Positions 11,738 through 23,839 of a stretch of DNA of 64,000 nucleotides are shown here, piece by piece. Origin of the DNA: Gerris lacustris (Eukaryota > Arthropoda > Insecta > Hemiptera > Gerridae); NCBI GenBank assembly GCA_951217055.1, contig OX578281.1, forward strand, positions 14,230,447 to 14,294,446, given 5' to 3'. Every line of letters begins with the position of its first letter. The stretch's first letter is position 1. The translations under genes and the position numbers were made by a program. The notes under the pieces were generated by a model. It worked only from the letters and a program-made list of their open reading frames with translations, did not search any database and was not told where the DNA came from.

Positions 11738-12023
11738 CGAAAATGTGGAGAATAATACGCCTACTGAAATAATTAATTCGACACAAAATACAACTAATGA
11801 ATTAATGCCATCTTTATCAAAAGAGAAATACGAACTTAAATACAGAAAGTTTATTAATTTTTTTTTCTGTACTTATTATGAAAATCCAACAATCGTAGAT
11901 AAAGTACGGTACGCAACTCGTGCGAAAACTGCATTTTGCTTTGCTCGGTACTACCCTCGCTGTCGCTCGGGTGCAAACTCCGCACTCGCATGCAAAATGC
12001 TACTTTCCGCACTGGACGGGTAA
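11738..12023 (+). pseudogene. Captured 5' coding fragment in left arm
   Basis: Frame reads DENVENNTPTEIINSTQN, then ELMPSLSKEKYELKYRKF, before entering the CpG-rich inner block, where it reads on to a stop at 12023. The right arm (minus strand, about 12380-12535) and the solo arm (minus strand, about 47580-47745) encode the same start, MNESS..DENVENNTPPEII, but break with a frameshift after NTTQ. The SLSKEKYELKYRKF stretch weakly resembles the N-terminus of tyrosine-recombinase-like (Crypton/DUF3504) host proteins. Three copies of one 5' exon suggest host gene capture. I do not recognise the donor gene. Confidence 0.4.
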
Positions 12024-12794
12024 TGTACTATTTTTTTTTTTAAAAAAAAACAATTAAAAACCCTACATTTACAGAACTGTAAAAAGGGCCATAGTCAATA
12101 TATACCCAATATTTTGTGCATCTTAAGATAGAATCACCTCCTAAACTATCTACATAATCGTAAAAGTTTTTAATTTATGACAATTTTTTACAATTTACAC
12201 AAATTTTTACAAATTAATAGTACATTACGCGTCGAGTGCGGAAAGTAGCATTTTGCATGCGAGTGTGGAGTTTGCACCCGAGCGACAGCGAGGGTAGTAA
12301 AACCACACGAGCAATGCAAAATGCCGTTTTCGCACGAGTTGCGTACCGTACTTTATCTACGATTGTTAGATTTAAATAATAAATACATAAAAAAATAAAC
12401 TTGCTGTATGTAAGTTCGTATCTCTTCTCTTGATAAAGATGGCATTAATCTTGAGTTGTATTTTTTGCCGAATTAATTATTTCTGGAGGAGTATTATTCT
12501 CTACATTTTCGTCAAAGCAACTTGATTCATTCATTGTTTTTCACTAAAAACTCGTTATAAACAGTTACTTTAATAAAAGAATAGCAAATTTATTTTGTTA
12601 AATGTAAACAAACTCGCTAATCGTGCGTAAAGCTGAAGAATTCCTCTTCTTTACCGCGCTAGCGTGATAAAGAAGAGGAATTCTTCAGAACTATGAGACG
12701 CGCATGCGCAATGAATACAAGTACGTAAATAATCACTTTCTTCGCATCTAAACAGAGATGTAATGTTTATCTTTCGTATCAATCGTAGATAAAG

Positions 12795-13687
12795 TTATTT
12801 TCCACCATTTTTTTCCAAATTTACGATCAATGACAAAAAAAACTCCTTATATATTAATTTAAATTTTATATTGCCAAATTCAGTTTAAGCTATTTTCCGC
12901 CATTTTGTTTTTCATTCTCAAATTTTTGACGTTTTCATATCTACTAAAAACCCTAGAAATCATCAATATTTAAAAAAATTGATTTAACTTTCTTTTTTAT
13001 AAATTGTTTACAATAATTGATTAATCAAATTTTTCCTGTAGACCAGGAAATTTAATAGGTAAGCTTTGACATTCTAGTCGAAATAAACTAAATGAAAATG
13101 GTTTAAGAAAAATACATTTACATAGAAAAATTGAAGAAGTTTTTATAATATATTATCACAGTGGACAATATTATATGTTTATTGTATTTTTTATATTTTC
13201 TTCTTTTATTATATTACAATATTTTATTCTCTATTATCAAGAGTTTATATTTTCTATATCACTTTATTGCCCTTTTTATGTCATTTATAACAGTTATTCT
13301 TTCTTTAATATAACGGTTGGTTTGATTCTATTTATAATATTTTTATTTCTGTCTTCATATTTTTATTTATATAATATATTACATAAAAATATGAAATTCA
13401 TATATTATATATATTTAAATTACTATATTTTCCGTATTTTCTGTAATTCATTTTAAAATACCTAGTTATCTTACTTTAAAAAAATATATAATATCTTCAT
13501 ACATACTTTATTTGATTACCTTCTTTAAACCTTTTTATTTTTTATTTACTTTACTTATTGTGTGTGCTCAATTTCTTTACTATCTGTTTTCATTCGTGAT
13601 TATCTATTTTAATTTATTATTATTTTATTATTCGTTCTAAGAAAATTATTTGTAGGCCAAGCAAATTTGTTCCAAAAGAAAAGGTAT
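12795..13687. other. AT-rich spacer, no gene recognised
   Basis: Contains a 93-codon frame (13175-13456) made almost only of Ile, Phe, Tyr, Leu and Ser, as expected from T-rich DNA. Nothing else seen. Confidence 0.5.
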
Positions 13688-14240
13688 ACCTTCGAAAAAC
13701 AGGTGGAGTTCTAGAAACTGTTTTAATCACTCAAGCAGGCCTATGGGATATGATTAATCCGAATTTACTCCAATTCGAAATACCTCGGAATTTTAGGAAA
13801 TTCTTTTAATACATACATGGGTAGTATGGGTACCGTTAATTCCTATCGTCGAAAAGAAAAAAAAGAAATTTTTATTTTATTTTTTTGCTTTTTGTCCTGT
13901 TCAACATCCTAGGTTATTAAAGGACGGAGGTTATCCGACCACTTTACTCAAGAAAATCATTTATTAGCAATGCAAAATTTTATACAACTTTAGACAAATC
14001 CATTTTTTTCTTCTTTCTTTTTAAAACGATTTATAAAGCGTTTAGATATGATTAAATAGATTAGGCGATTTTTAACACTTCTAAACAGTGTCGCTGTTAG
14101 CTCAACTAAAAATAAAAGAATATATATTATTTTTTCGTTCTAAAATTTCAATTTGATGTTTTATTAAGCTCGCGCTTGCACGAGCATTTTTCCAGGTAAA
14201 AGCTCAGTTTCAAAAACTCCACCCGTTTTTTGAAGGCAAA
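13688..14240. mobile_element. Possible MITE with about 35-bp inverted ends
   Basis: AGGTGGAGTT..AGAAACTG at 13701-13720 is matched in inverse by CAGTTTCAAAAACTCCACCC at 14205-14224, and both flanks also pair (CCTTCGAAAAAC against GTTTTTTGAAGG). The interior is AT-rich and non-coding. Confidence 0.5.
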
Positions 14241-14388
14241 AGTCTAATAAATTCATTACCTAATTATTTATTTTCAATATCACTTTTTTTCGTTTTTCTA
14301 TTGGTACCTCTTTTTCTTACCTCTACACACATATAAGCAACCAATGATTAAATAAATAACTATTTCCCTTTCTTTAACTAGGCAACAA

Positions 14389-16100
14389 TTTGTGAGCCGA
14401 TACCTACTATTTTTTAAACAGGCTATTATTTGTAACACTCTATTTTAAAAAACTAAACAAATGTTCTAAATCAAACAGATTAACAAATATTATTATCAAG
14501 GGAGTAAATCATGATGAAAATAATTTATAACTCTCATCAGGAGCGGTCCAGAGGAATAGAGAGGTTTCGAACTCCTAACAAAGATCATTATAAAGCGAAG
14601 AACTCATGATAAGATTAATTTACAACTCTTATCAGGAGCGGTCCAGAGGAATAGAGAGGTTTCGAACGCCTAACAAAGATCATTATAAAGCGAAGAACTC
14701 ATGATAAGATTAATTTACAACTCTTATCAGGAGCGGTCCAGAGGAATAGAGAGGTTTCGAACTCCTAACAAAGATCATTATAAAGCGAAGAACTCATGAT
14801 AAGATTAATTTACAACTCTCATCAGGAGCGGTCCAGAGGAATAGAGAGGTTTCGAACTCCTAACAAAGATCATTCTAAAGCGAAGAACTCATGATAAGAT
14901 TAATTTACAACTCTCATCAGGAGCGGTCCAGAGGAATAGAGAGGTTTCGAACTCCTAACAAAGATCATTATAAAGCGAAGAACTCATGATAAGATTAATT
15001 TACAACTCTTATCAGGAGCGGTCCAGAGGAATAGAGAGGTTTCGAACTCCTAACAAAGATCATTATAAAGCGAAGAACTCATGATAAGATTAATTTACAA
15101 CTCTCATCAGGAGCGGTCCAGAGGAATAGAGAGGTTTCGAACGCCTAACAAAGATCATTCTAAAGCGAAGAACTCATGATAAGATTAATTTACAACTCTT
15201 ATCAGGAGCTGTCCAGAGCAATAGAGAGGTTTCGAACACATAACAAAGATCATTCTAAAGGAAATAACTCATGATGAGATTCATTTACAACTCTCATCAG
15301 GAGCTATTCAGAGGAATCGAGAGGTTTCGAACGCATTATAAGTATAATTCTCAAGGAAATAACTCATGATGAGATTCATTTACAACTCTCATCAGGAGCG
15401 ATTCAGAGGAATCAAGAGGTTTCGAACGCATTTCAAGTATTATTCTCAAGGTAGTAACTCATCATGAGATTCATTTATAACTCTCATCAGGAGCGGTACA
15501 GATAAATCGAGAGGTTTTAAACAATTTTCAAGGATCATTCTTATGGGAGTAACTCATGATGAGATTTATTTACAATTCTCATCAGGAGCGGTACAGATAA
15601 ATCGAGAGGTTTGAAACAATTTTCAAGGATAATTCTTATGGGAGTAACTCATGATGAGATTTATTTACAATTCTCATCAGGAGCGGTACAGATAAATCGA
15701 GAGGTTTTAAACAATTTTCAAGGATCATTCTTATGGGAGTAACTCATGATGAGATTTATATGTAACTCTCATCAGGAGCTATACAGAGGAATCGGATTCA
15801 CATAATTTCTGACGCAGTCCGAAAGATAAAGACTTATTAGTGATGAGACTCGGAGCGAGGAAATTTACAGTATAGTATTATCAAGGAAATATTTTATTTG
15901 ACGTAAATTATTACAAACTAATATTAAATATACATTATATACAGTATATTATATTGGTTATACATTCACGAAAGAATACTACACACATTGATTTTTCTGT
16001 TATTATTTTGTTGTCTAACTAAGCATTTGGTTTAACAAAGTAAAATACCCGAATATTTTATTACTACGAATAAAAAAATAGTAGAACGGCGGCTCACAAA
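14389..16100. mobile_element. Short-TIR element filled by a satellite array
   Basis: TTTGTGAGCCGATACCTACT followed by ATTTTTT at 14389 is matched at 16072-16100 by the inverse, TTTGTGAGCCGCCGTTCTAC plus TATTTTTTT. This gives terminal repeats of about 28 bp with a few mismatches. Between them lie short AT-rich flanks and the 95-bp array. No coding sequence. Helitron-like or MITE-like elements with internal tandem arrays are known in insects, but the class here is undetermined. Confidence 0.55.
14490..15800 (+). repeat. 95-bp satellite, about 14 units
   Basis: ATCAGGAGC starts at 14536, 14631, 14726, 14821, 14916, 15011, 15106, 15201, 15296, 15391, 15486, 15581, 15676 and 15771, an exact 95-bp spacing throughout. 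Units 1-7 are nearly identical. From unit 8 rightwards they diverge stepwise. Each unit holds CTCATGATGAG-like and CTCATCAGGAG phrases that are partly self-complementary. Confidence 0.95.
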
Positions 16101-16905
<805 letters not shown>

Positions 16906-17100
16906 TTTTTGTTTATATACACATAATAGATTAGTAGAGATTGATAGCTAATCACCTGTTTGTTGTAAAATATAGTAGGAAGTTACAAATTAATCATTCA
17001 ATTCCATTATTACCACAAAATTGTGAAGTTTCTTCAGTTATCAATAGGCACTAAAATTTATTCGAATGACATAATTTATAGTAAAAAATAAATTCTTGTC

Positions 17101-17686
17101 TTATAGTCCAGGAGATAGTGTGCAAAAAAAGTGTCTGACTAAAATCAAGCTTGAATTTTGTATATAAGTTAATCTTTTGGTACATTTTAAGAATATGTGG
17201 TCGGCTAAGTTCGTCTGCGGGACATGGAGAGGCAATTGACAATTGAAAAAACCAAACCGGTGGAGAGCGGACATGTCTCGCCAACTATGTTGGACAATGT
17301 GATATTCATGATCCTGAGTACAAAATTAGTTAGTAGACTGAAAATCAAGTATATGTGAGTTTGTCACTAGATAGGTAAAGTTATTCAAATATTACTTCAA
17401 ACCAAAGTTGTCCCCAATCAAGTGACGAACAAATATCAACTTTCAATTTTGGTCTATTAACTAGTTTTGTACTCAGGAACATGAAAATCACATTGTCCAC
17501 CATAATTGGCGGTACATGGCCGCTCTCCACAGGTTGTGTTTTTCTAATGCCTATTGCCAAGCTATGTCCCGCAAACGAATTTAGGCGATCACATCTTAAA
17601 AGGCACCAAATGATTAACTTATACACAAAATTCTAGCTTGATATTAGTCAGACCCTTTTTTGCACGCTATCTCCTGGACTATTTAA
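17101..17686. mobile_element. Foldback element E, copy 1
   Basis: Two inverted arms of about 265 bp (17101-17368 and 17421-17686) around a loop of about 50 bp. The ends read TATAGTCCAGGAGATAG and its complement. The arms match closely but not perfectly, with small indels. Short frames in both arms are shadows of each other. A diverged copy is at 59128-59546. Confidence 0.88.
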
Positions 17687-17699
17687 GTCTACACCCAAC

Positions 17700-18001
17700 T
17701 TTAAAACAAGTGGTTGACAGCATGCCAAAACTTTTTTTTTTTGGAAATTTACAAAAAAATCTTCTAATTTCTTAAATACTATAACAAATATTACTCTATT
17801 ATTTGTTTTAGGAGTAAAATATTATTATAGGATATTTGTAAGCATAGAACAATCATTATACATTTTAAAAACAAATTAAATATCGTTAAACTAAATTTTT
17901 TATTTTTTGTAGATAAATGAAAGTTTTAAAATGTAACAACTAAAAAAAAGAAGATATTTAACTATCTCTTAGCAACTCGAATATTAAACAATACGCTAAT
18001 A

Positions 18002-18082
<81 letters not shown>

Positions 18083-18394
18083 AGAATATTTCAAGAAAGA
18101 TTTCAAAGAATAGAAAAACTAAAAAAGCGAAAATATTTAAGAATCTATTATCTAGAAACTAAATATTACACAATTCAGTTTATATTTATCCTAAAAGTAG
18201 AGGAAATTAAAATGGAGGGTTATTTAAGATCTAAGAGCTAATTAAAGTAAAATACTTAAATATCATAAAAACTAGAAAAATATAAAAAATTACTTAAATA
18301 TTAGTACAAGATTAGAGGGGAATCATTTGAAAGATTTTTAAGAATCAAAAGGTGTCCTTAACAAATGATAAAAGAAATTAAAAATAATATAATT
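17700..18394. other. AT-rich spacer with (TA)n, no gene recognised
   Basis: A TA microsatellite of about 36 units lies at 18007-18079. The rest is AT-rich with no signal. Confidence 0.6.
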
Positions 18395-18625
18395 AGTTGA
18401 AGTTTTTCTTTTGTGGACTTAAGGTTTTTTTATATAAATAGTTGGTTGTTTTTTGGAATGAAAGTCCTTTATTGTATTTTATTCAAACAAGCTTTCGTCC
18501 AGGGAACCTGTTACAGTATTTCCAAAACCTGAAGAAGCCCAGGTTCCCTGGACGAAAGCTTGTTTGAATAAAATATAATAAAGGACTTTCATTCCAAAAA
18601 AACAACCAACTACTTATATAATATA
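18395..18625 (+). mobile_element. Penelope-like foldback, family A, copy 1
   Basis: Inverted arms GTTGGTTGTTTTTTGGAATG...AAGCTTTCGTC (18441-18507) and its complement (18541-18618). The right arm carries CTGAAGA (18529-18535), one extra A, a 7-bp hairpin with one mismatch (18537-18553) and GAAA (18554-18557), a hammerhead-core-like order. The left arm is cut inside that hairpin. A second copy in the opposite orientation is at 36397-36665. Penelope-like retroelements are known to leave such inverted, truncated pieces with hammerhead motifs. Assignment is by that resemblance only. Confidence 0.6.
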
Positions 18626-18689
18626 ATTAGATTTAAAAACTCGATATTAATACGAATGGTTTTTGATAGAAATAAAATTAAGTCTGTAA

Positions 18690-19200
18690 TACTTGCTCAG
18701 TAGTGACTAGCATGAAACTTAAGTCTAAAGACTAACAAAGCTCATGTCGATAGTTCGAATCCCAGAGAAGAAGGATATGTCAATTAGGAAAAAGTTATTA
18801 AGATGCGAACAACTAAATAAAGTAAGATTTTAAGTATCGATGTATCGATTATTCGACCTATCATTTTCTAAAATTATTTACAAAATAATAAATAAATTAA
18901 TAATCATAAAAATAATATTACTCATAAAAGTAAATAATTTATAAAAATGCATTTGACAAGCAAGTACTTAGAAGTTATAGAATTTGATATTGCAGCGACA
19001 GCTTCTAATACGAGAATTCCAGAGAGGAAGGATATGTTAGTTATAATAAAATTATTAAGATCTGAACAACTAAAAAGAGTAAGTTCGAATCCCAGAGAGG
19101 AAGGATATGTTAGTTATGATAAAGTTATTAAGATCCGAAGAACTAAAAAAAGTAAGATTTTAAGAATCGATTAACTAATCGAAGGATCGATTAATCGACC
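18690..19200 (+). repeat. Triplicated repeat with a tRNA B-box-like phrase
   Basis: Three copies (about 18750, 19005 and 19080) of a unit beginning GTTCGAATCCCAGAGA and continuing 'ggatatgttagttat', then 'aaagttattaagatc'. GTTCGAATCCC is a good Pol III B-box, so this may be the tail of an old tRNA-derived SINE that was tandemly copied. The third unit ends in ATCGATTAATCGACC, also seen after the first. No A-box was found. Confidence 0.45.
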
Positions 19201-20025
19201 TGTAATTCTCTAATGCAAAATCGATAGGGATGTAAAAGAAACGTTTTTAAATAAAGAAGCTGATACGTCTGAATCTGTTTTCGATAAAGACAAGAAGGAA
19301 TAAAAGAGGAAAGAATAATGGAACAAATGAAAATACAAATTTCCTTTTATGTTATCAAAGTCAAGTAGAGTTCTAGGAGAGTCCACTTCAATTGTGGGAC
19401 AAAAGAGTACTGCTGAACGTATAATCCCATTGATGTACCGGCCTCTAGTGACCTACTAAAGTATCATTATTAATTAATAAAACCTATATCTTGTAATTCA
19501 CTTCACCATTGTTAAAGGTGTACTTAAAAAGGGTTGTTTTATATTTCTACATTATAGCAATATAATAAAGTTAATTAGTAGTAATACCCTTTTTTAAATG
19601 ATAAATTATTTTTGAGCCTTAAATTAATTTATTGAGTGTCTATTTGTGACTGACTTAGTTATCTCTCATAGCACTGCGACAACAGATGGAAACACGCCAT
19701 GATTTTGATTCTATAAGGGCATGTTTACAACCTCTAGTGAGGTAGGTATATGAGGAACTTGTTTTGAGGCTTAACCACATGTTTACACATCTTGTAGTTT
19801 AATGATTCCCGAAGCTTGCGATAAGCAGAATAGGGTCAAAGGCGGTACTAGATTTCAGACCAGTGTTATTAAAGACTTAACATTTGGCGTGGACTGAAAT
19901 ACTAAAATACTATCAACATTATTATAATAGTAAGGGCTTAATGACTTTATAAAAGGATGAAAAATAAGTTAAATTACACATGCCATCTTGAAAAATGACA
20001 CAGTTTCTTAATCAACAATGACAAT
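19200..20025. other. Spacer, no gene recognised
   Basis: Nothing recognisable on either strand. Moderately mixed base composition without an open frame of interest. Confidence 0.5.
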
Positions 20026-20130
20026 TAATATATCAGTGGTGGCCACAACGTGGCTCGCGAGCCGCATGCGGCTCTTCAGTCAATCTCGTGCGGCTCTTGA
20101 ACACAAGCTCCAGTAATTTAAAATAAAAAT

Positions 20131-21820
20131 ACGTGTGGTGTCGCGGGACACCCGGTAGGAACGAAGATCCTTACATTTTTTATAAAAATATAAATGATAA
20201 AATTACACTGCTAAGTACGTATACGTCGCTTACTTAAAAAAGAGACAATATTAAAAGTAACTAACTGTTTTTACCTAGCGGAGTTAAGGCTAAATTATCA
20301 TTAAAGCAAGCGTCTTTCAATAAATAAATATTGAATATAAGAAAAAAATTAATCATGATGAGTTTATAGTAAAACAGTATGTTTGTTAAAGGATGTTGGA
20401 TTGAAATAGGACTGTTTTCTACCTACCCGGCCTATTAATTTAAAATATACCTCTTCCCTACTCTAAAACTTCTGCTTGTATCAGTTTGAAATTTTACATG
20501 ACTGCTTCAATTGTACTTTAGACGATGTGCAAGAAATTTTATTAAAGTCGTATATTTTTATAAAATCTAGAACGGAAGATATCGGTAAAAACGTAAAGAG
20601 TCATGTATCAGAGAGCAGAGATTGATCATGACTCAAAGTGAATTTTCTTTTCTTTTTTTTTAAATCAGTTGTAAGTTGACAGTAAAGTGGTGTTTAGTGA
20701 CATATTACTAGATCAGTAATAATTTAATAAATAAAAAGAAGCAGTCTCTCCACGGTAGATAAAACTATTTTTTTTTATTCATCAAAGCAGCTTTCAGCTT
20801 TTATAAAGCCATCATCAGTGCCTACGAACAAACATAAAGTGTTAAAACTTACTAACATAACGTCAAACTGAAATTACAAAAAAGACGAATAAAAGCTAAT
20901 GCCAAAACCTATAAAATAATTAAATAATAATAATAATAAAATAATAATTGCTTTGATAAATAAAAAAAAATAGTTTTATCTACCGTGGAGAGACATCATC
21001 TTTTTATTTATTAAGATGACCTCCACCAACGCTCTTTTTTCTCAAGTAATAATTTAATTTTTAAACAATTTTTGACTTATTTTATATAAATAAAACTAAC
21101 ACAAATAAAATTTCAGGTTTTGAAAATGTCTCAAATAGGAGATGAAATATCACCAAATAAATATTAATATATTAAAAAAAGCAAATTGTTAGCTTTCTTT
21201 TTTATTAATTTTATTTTAAATATAAAAAAAAAAAAACCCTGAAGACACAAAAGATAAGAATATGTTGTTTTCTTTACTTTAAACGTTTAGGTCCGCTGTA
21301 ATAAATTTAGCGATCTTTACCACTTCATAACAGTGTCGGTGTTCGTTTTACTTAAAAATATTACAGTATTATAATAATATACCCAATATATTGAAATAAG
21401 CGTCAGCACAGTTCAATATTACTTTTAACAAGTCCGTGATTATATTTTCTATATTTACAAAACGAAGTGACATTTTGACATATAACAAGAATAAACAAAA
21501 CAAGTCAAGGAACAGGCTTCCTTAATAACATTTTTTCCCTTCTTTTAATTTTTTAAGATTACGTTTGCGCGATCGTTGCGCGTGAACGCTTAGGGGGACA
21601 ACGTTGTCCAATGAACTCAGCCAGGGCATTGGTAAAATGAACATGTGTACCAAATTTTAACTAACTCGGTGATCTTTTACTCAAGTTATCATCATCGGTA
21701 GATTTCGTGACGGTTATTTTGTGACGGTGATTTTGGTCGTTTTTTTCGGATTCACTCCCGGGCTCCAGAACGTGCCATAAGGAACTTCGTTCCAATACTG
21801 ATTTTAAAAAGTATAATAAT
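20131..21820 (+). repeat. Dispersed repeat H, longest copy, inside the hAT
   Basis: Begins GTGTGGTGTCGCGGGACACC, then GGTAGGAACGAAG. Ends GGAACTTCGTTCC after CACTCCCGGGCTCCAGAACG. Other parts recur at 23430-23830 (3' half), 56210-56520 (middle) and 27690-27910 (5' part, inverted). Non-coding. The family has GGAACGAAG and its inverse near both ends. The class is unknown and exact borders are uncertain. Confidence 0.65.
20727..21013 (-). mobile_element. Penelope-like foldback, family B
   Basis: Arms TCTCCACGGTAGATAAAACT (from about 20748) and its inverse near 20975 flank a non-coding core. On the minus strand, CTGATGA (20818-20812), an extra T, a 6-bp hairpin GGCTTT-ATA-AAAGCT (20810-20796) and GAAA (20795-20792) follow in order. 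This is the same module as in families A, C and D, with unrelated flanking sequence. It sits inside repeat H inside the hAT. Confidence 0.6.
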
Positions 21821-21899
21821 TAAATACAACAATTATTAAATTATTAAAAAAAGAACATTTTGCAGCAAAATATTATCAATATCCACAGGTTATGCAGGT

Positions 21900-22560
21900 A
21901 GTTCTTAAATTGATAACTACATTCGCTCAAGTGCCAAGACACACCAACAGTTTAAATCCTTCATAGAGGACTTGAATAATGACGAGCTTCCTGATGATGT
22001 ATCTTGGCACTGTTTAGTGAGATGGCTATCGGTAAGCAAAGTTTTTAGCAGTTTTTTCAATTACTCGATCCAATTAAACAGTTTATTCAAGAAAAAAAAA
22101 ATGTTTTTCCCCTGAACTTGATGACCTTCAATGGTTGTTAGATTTGGACTCAAACCTTCATTTTCATTCCTGGACAATCCTTTTGCTGTTGATGTTGTGC
22201 TCGATGGTTGTCCTGTTTCATCACCAATTACAAAACAAAGGATACAACAGCTGTAGAGTTGGAGATACTAGAATCGCAAGAAGATGGAGGACTAAAAGGA
22301 GTCAAACAAAATGGTGTTTCGGCCATAGAGTTTTGGAAGAAGGTCCCTGAAGAAAAATACCCGCACTAACAAAAGAGTGTGCTAAAAGATTAATCTCAAT
22401 ATTTGGAGCTACTTATGTGTGAATCACTGTACTCGACGCCTTAAGTTCAATAAATCTAAATAACGATCCGAACTAACTGATGAGCATTTATGTGAACTCG
22501 TGCGTACTGCTCTTACCAATTATCAGCCAGTTTTAAACAACTAGCAGCCAACATAAACAC
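21900..22560 (+). pseudogene. hAT transposase relic (ZBED/GTF2IRD2-like)
   Basis: Three frames together preserve transposase landmarks. THQQFKSFIEDLNND and then WHCLVRWLSVSKVFSSFF (about 21945-22060) match the conserved 'HxxVRWLSRGKVL' region. PELDDLQWLLDL (about 22110-22145) matches the next block. FWKKVPEEKYPAL, then ISIFGATYV (about 22320-22420) and LVRTALTNYQP (about 22500-22530) match the C-terminal dimerisation domain. An intact protein would bind the element ends and cut them. Here at least three frameshifts and stops, plus missing N-terminal and BED regions, make it non-functional. Confidence 0.85.
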
Positions 22561-22734
22561 TCGTAAAAGCACTTTTCAAAAGTAAAATGTTATTTCTAGT
22601 TGTGAAATTGTGTAAAAAAAAGTTTTTTTTTAATAATCATTAATTAATCTCCAAACAATGCGGCTCGCTTTGAAACAGTTTTATAAATTTACGGCTCCCA
22701 ACGTTATGGTTAGTGGCCACCCCTGTTAAATATT

Positions 22735-22925
22735 GTAATTAGGGTCCTTAAACAAAAACGTGGACCCTAGATCATTCCTGTGCTTGTCCGTCTGTCTGTC
22801 TGTAACGCACCTCGGCACCTCATCTCCGGAAGTATCAAACACAAAAATTGAAATTTTGCAGTTATAACTGAGGTGGTTCGTGACAATTCAAGTATAATGA
22901 GAGGGTATGTTAGCGAGATTCTGTC
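22735..22925 (+). repeat. Dispersed repeat with GTCCGTCTGTCTGTCTG tract
   Basis: Starts AGGGTCCTTAAACAAAAACG, then GTCCGTCTGTCTGTCTGTAA. Resembles the left end of the TIR element at 37006 but no right end was found. Confidence 0.45.
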
Positions 22926-23429
22926 AAATTAAATACAGTGAGAAAGTTTATTAGCATCATAAGAGCAAGAAATTAAGTATAATATAAAAATAATACAATC
23001 TGGTCAAGATTGACTCTACGACATGTTATGAAGGACTATAAATTTTAGTACTGATAACAACAATCTAAGCAACAGTTATACAAATTCAATTAAACATTTC
23101 TAGTACAACATACAGGGTGGGCAAACAAAAACCGCACTTTTTTGAACACTTGTAGCTCAGCTTCTGTAATAGATAGAGATATGGGGTGTGCTGGGTCTGA
23201 AAACTACATTCTTCTACTTTAAATTTCATATCTATAACTTATAAAACTATTGGGTGAAAACCATGCAATGACGGTTTGAATTAGGGTCCTTATAAAAGTC
23301 GTTGTCCAGTTAATATCGTGGTCTGGTATTATAGTTTTGATAGAATAAAAAAATTACCATATGGTGGAGGGGGGGGGGGATCTTTGTATAGTTAAGTGGG
23401 AGGAGTCCCTCAGTGTTATAACAAACATT
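22926..23429. other. Spacer with an ACAGGGTGGGC phrase and poly-G
   Basis: ACAGGGTGGGCAAAC at about 23111 is a phrase common at ends of arthropod repeats. An 11-base G run lies at 23369-23379. No gene seen. Confidence 0.45.
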
Positions 23430-23835
23430 GAAATGTGTTTCGCTTAATAAATTTAGCGATCTTGATCACTTCACAGCAGTGTCGGTGTTCGTATACTAAA
23501 CAAATTTATTTAAAAAAGTTGTTTGTCTTATTAAATAGATGAAGTTTAAATTTTTTCCCGTCCTGAAATTCCAATTTTAAATTTGAAGCTTATGTTTACG
23601 CGAGCGTTGCATGTGAACGCTTGGACGGATAATGTTGCCCAACAAACTCGTCCTGGGCATAAGTATAACATGTGTTCTAAATTTCAACTAACTCGGTCAT
23701 CTTTTACTCAAGTTATCGTCGTCGGTAGATTTCGTGACGCTTGGTTTTGTCGCTTGTTGGTGATTTTGTGACAGTCTTTTTTTTCGGATTCACTCCCGGG
23801 CTCCAGAACGTGCCATAAGATACTTCGTTCCAAAA
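23430..23835 (+). repeat. Dispersed repeat H, 3' half
   Basis: Matches 21300-21800 with good identity from AATAAATTTAGCGATCTT through CACTCCCGGGCTCCAGAACG to ACTTCGTTCC. Short frames inside are not shared with the other copy. Confidence 0.75.
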
Positions 23836-23839
23836 ATCT

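Larger units (their letters stand above)
11465..12794. mobile_element. Foldback element with long arms carrying a promoter-like patch
   Basis: Ends CTTTATCTACGAT and its complement ATCGTAGATAAAG enclose two long inverted arms (about 11487-12029 and 12222-12780) around a unique 190-bp loop. Each arm contains, from outside in: a GCGCATGCGC palindrome, an AGAAGAATTCTTC region, an AT-rich leader, a short coding start, and a CpG-rich inner block with GTACGGTACGCAACTCG. A single arm recurs at 47428-48001. No transposase is present, so it must be non-autonomous. The superfamily is unknown. Confidence 0.8.
20034..22725 (+). mobile_element. hAT transposon, BED-transposase type, decayed and nested
   Basis: Starts CAGTGGTGGCCAC, followed by GGCTCGCGAGCCGCATGCGG. 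Ends with the inverse, GTGGCCACCCCTG, preceded by GCGGCTCG. This is the terminal signature of the hAT group that gave rise to ZBED5/GTF2IRD2-like genes. Flanking octamers TAATATAT (20026-20033) and TTAAATAT (22726-22733) agree at 6 of 8 positions, consistent with an aged 8-bp target duplication. A transposase relic occupies 21900-22560. Repeat H and, within it, a foldback have been inserted into the left half. Confidence 0.88.

Noticed and set aside
13175..13456. 93-codon membrane-protein-like frame
   Set aside because: Composition is what random T-rich DNA gives. No conserved motif and no neighbour.
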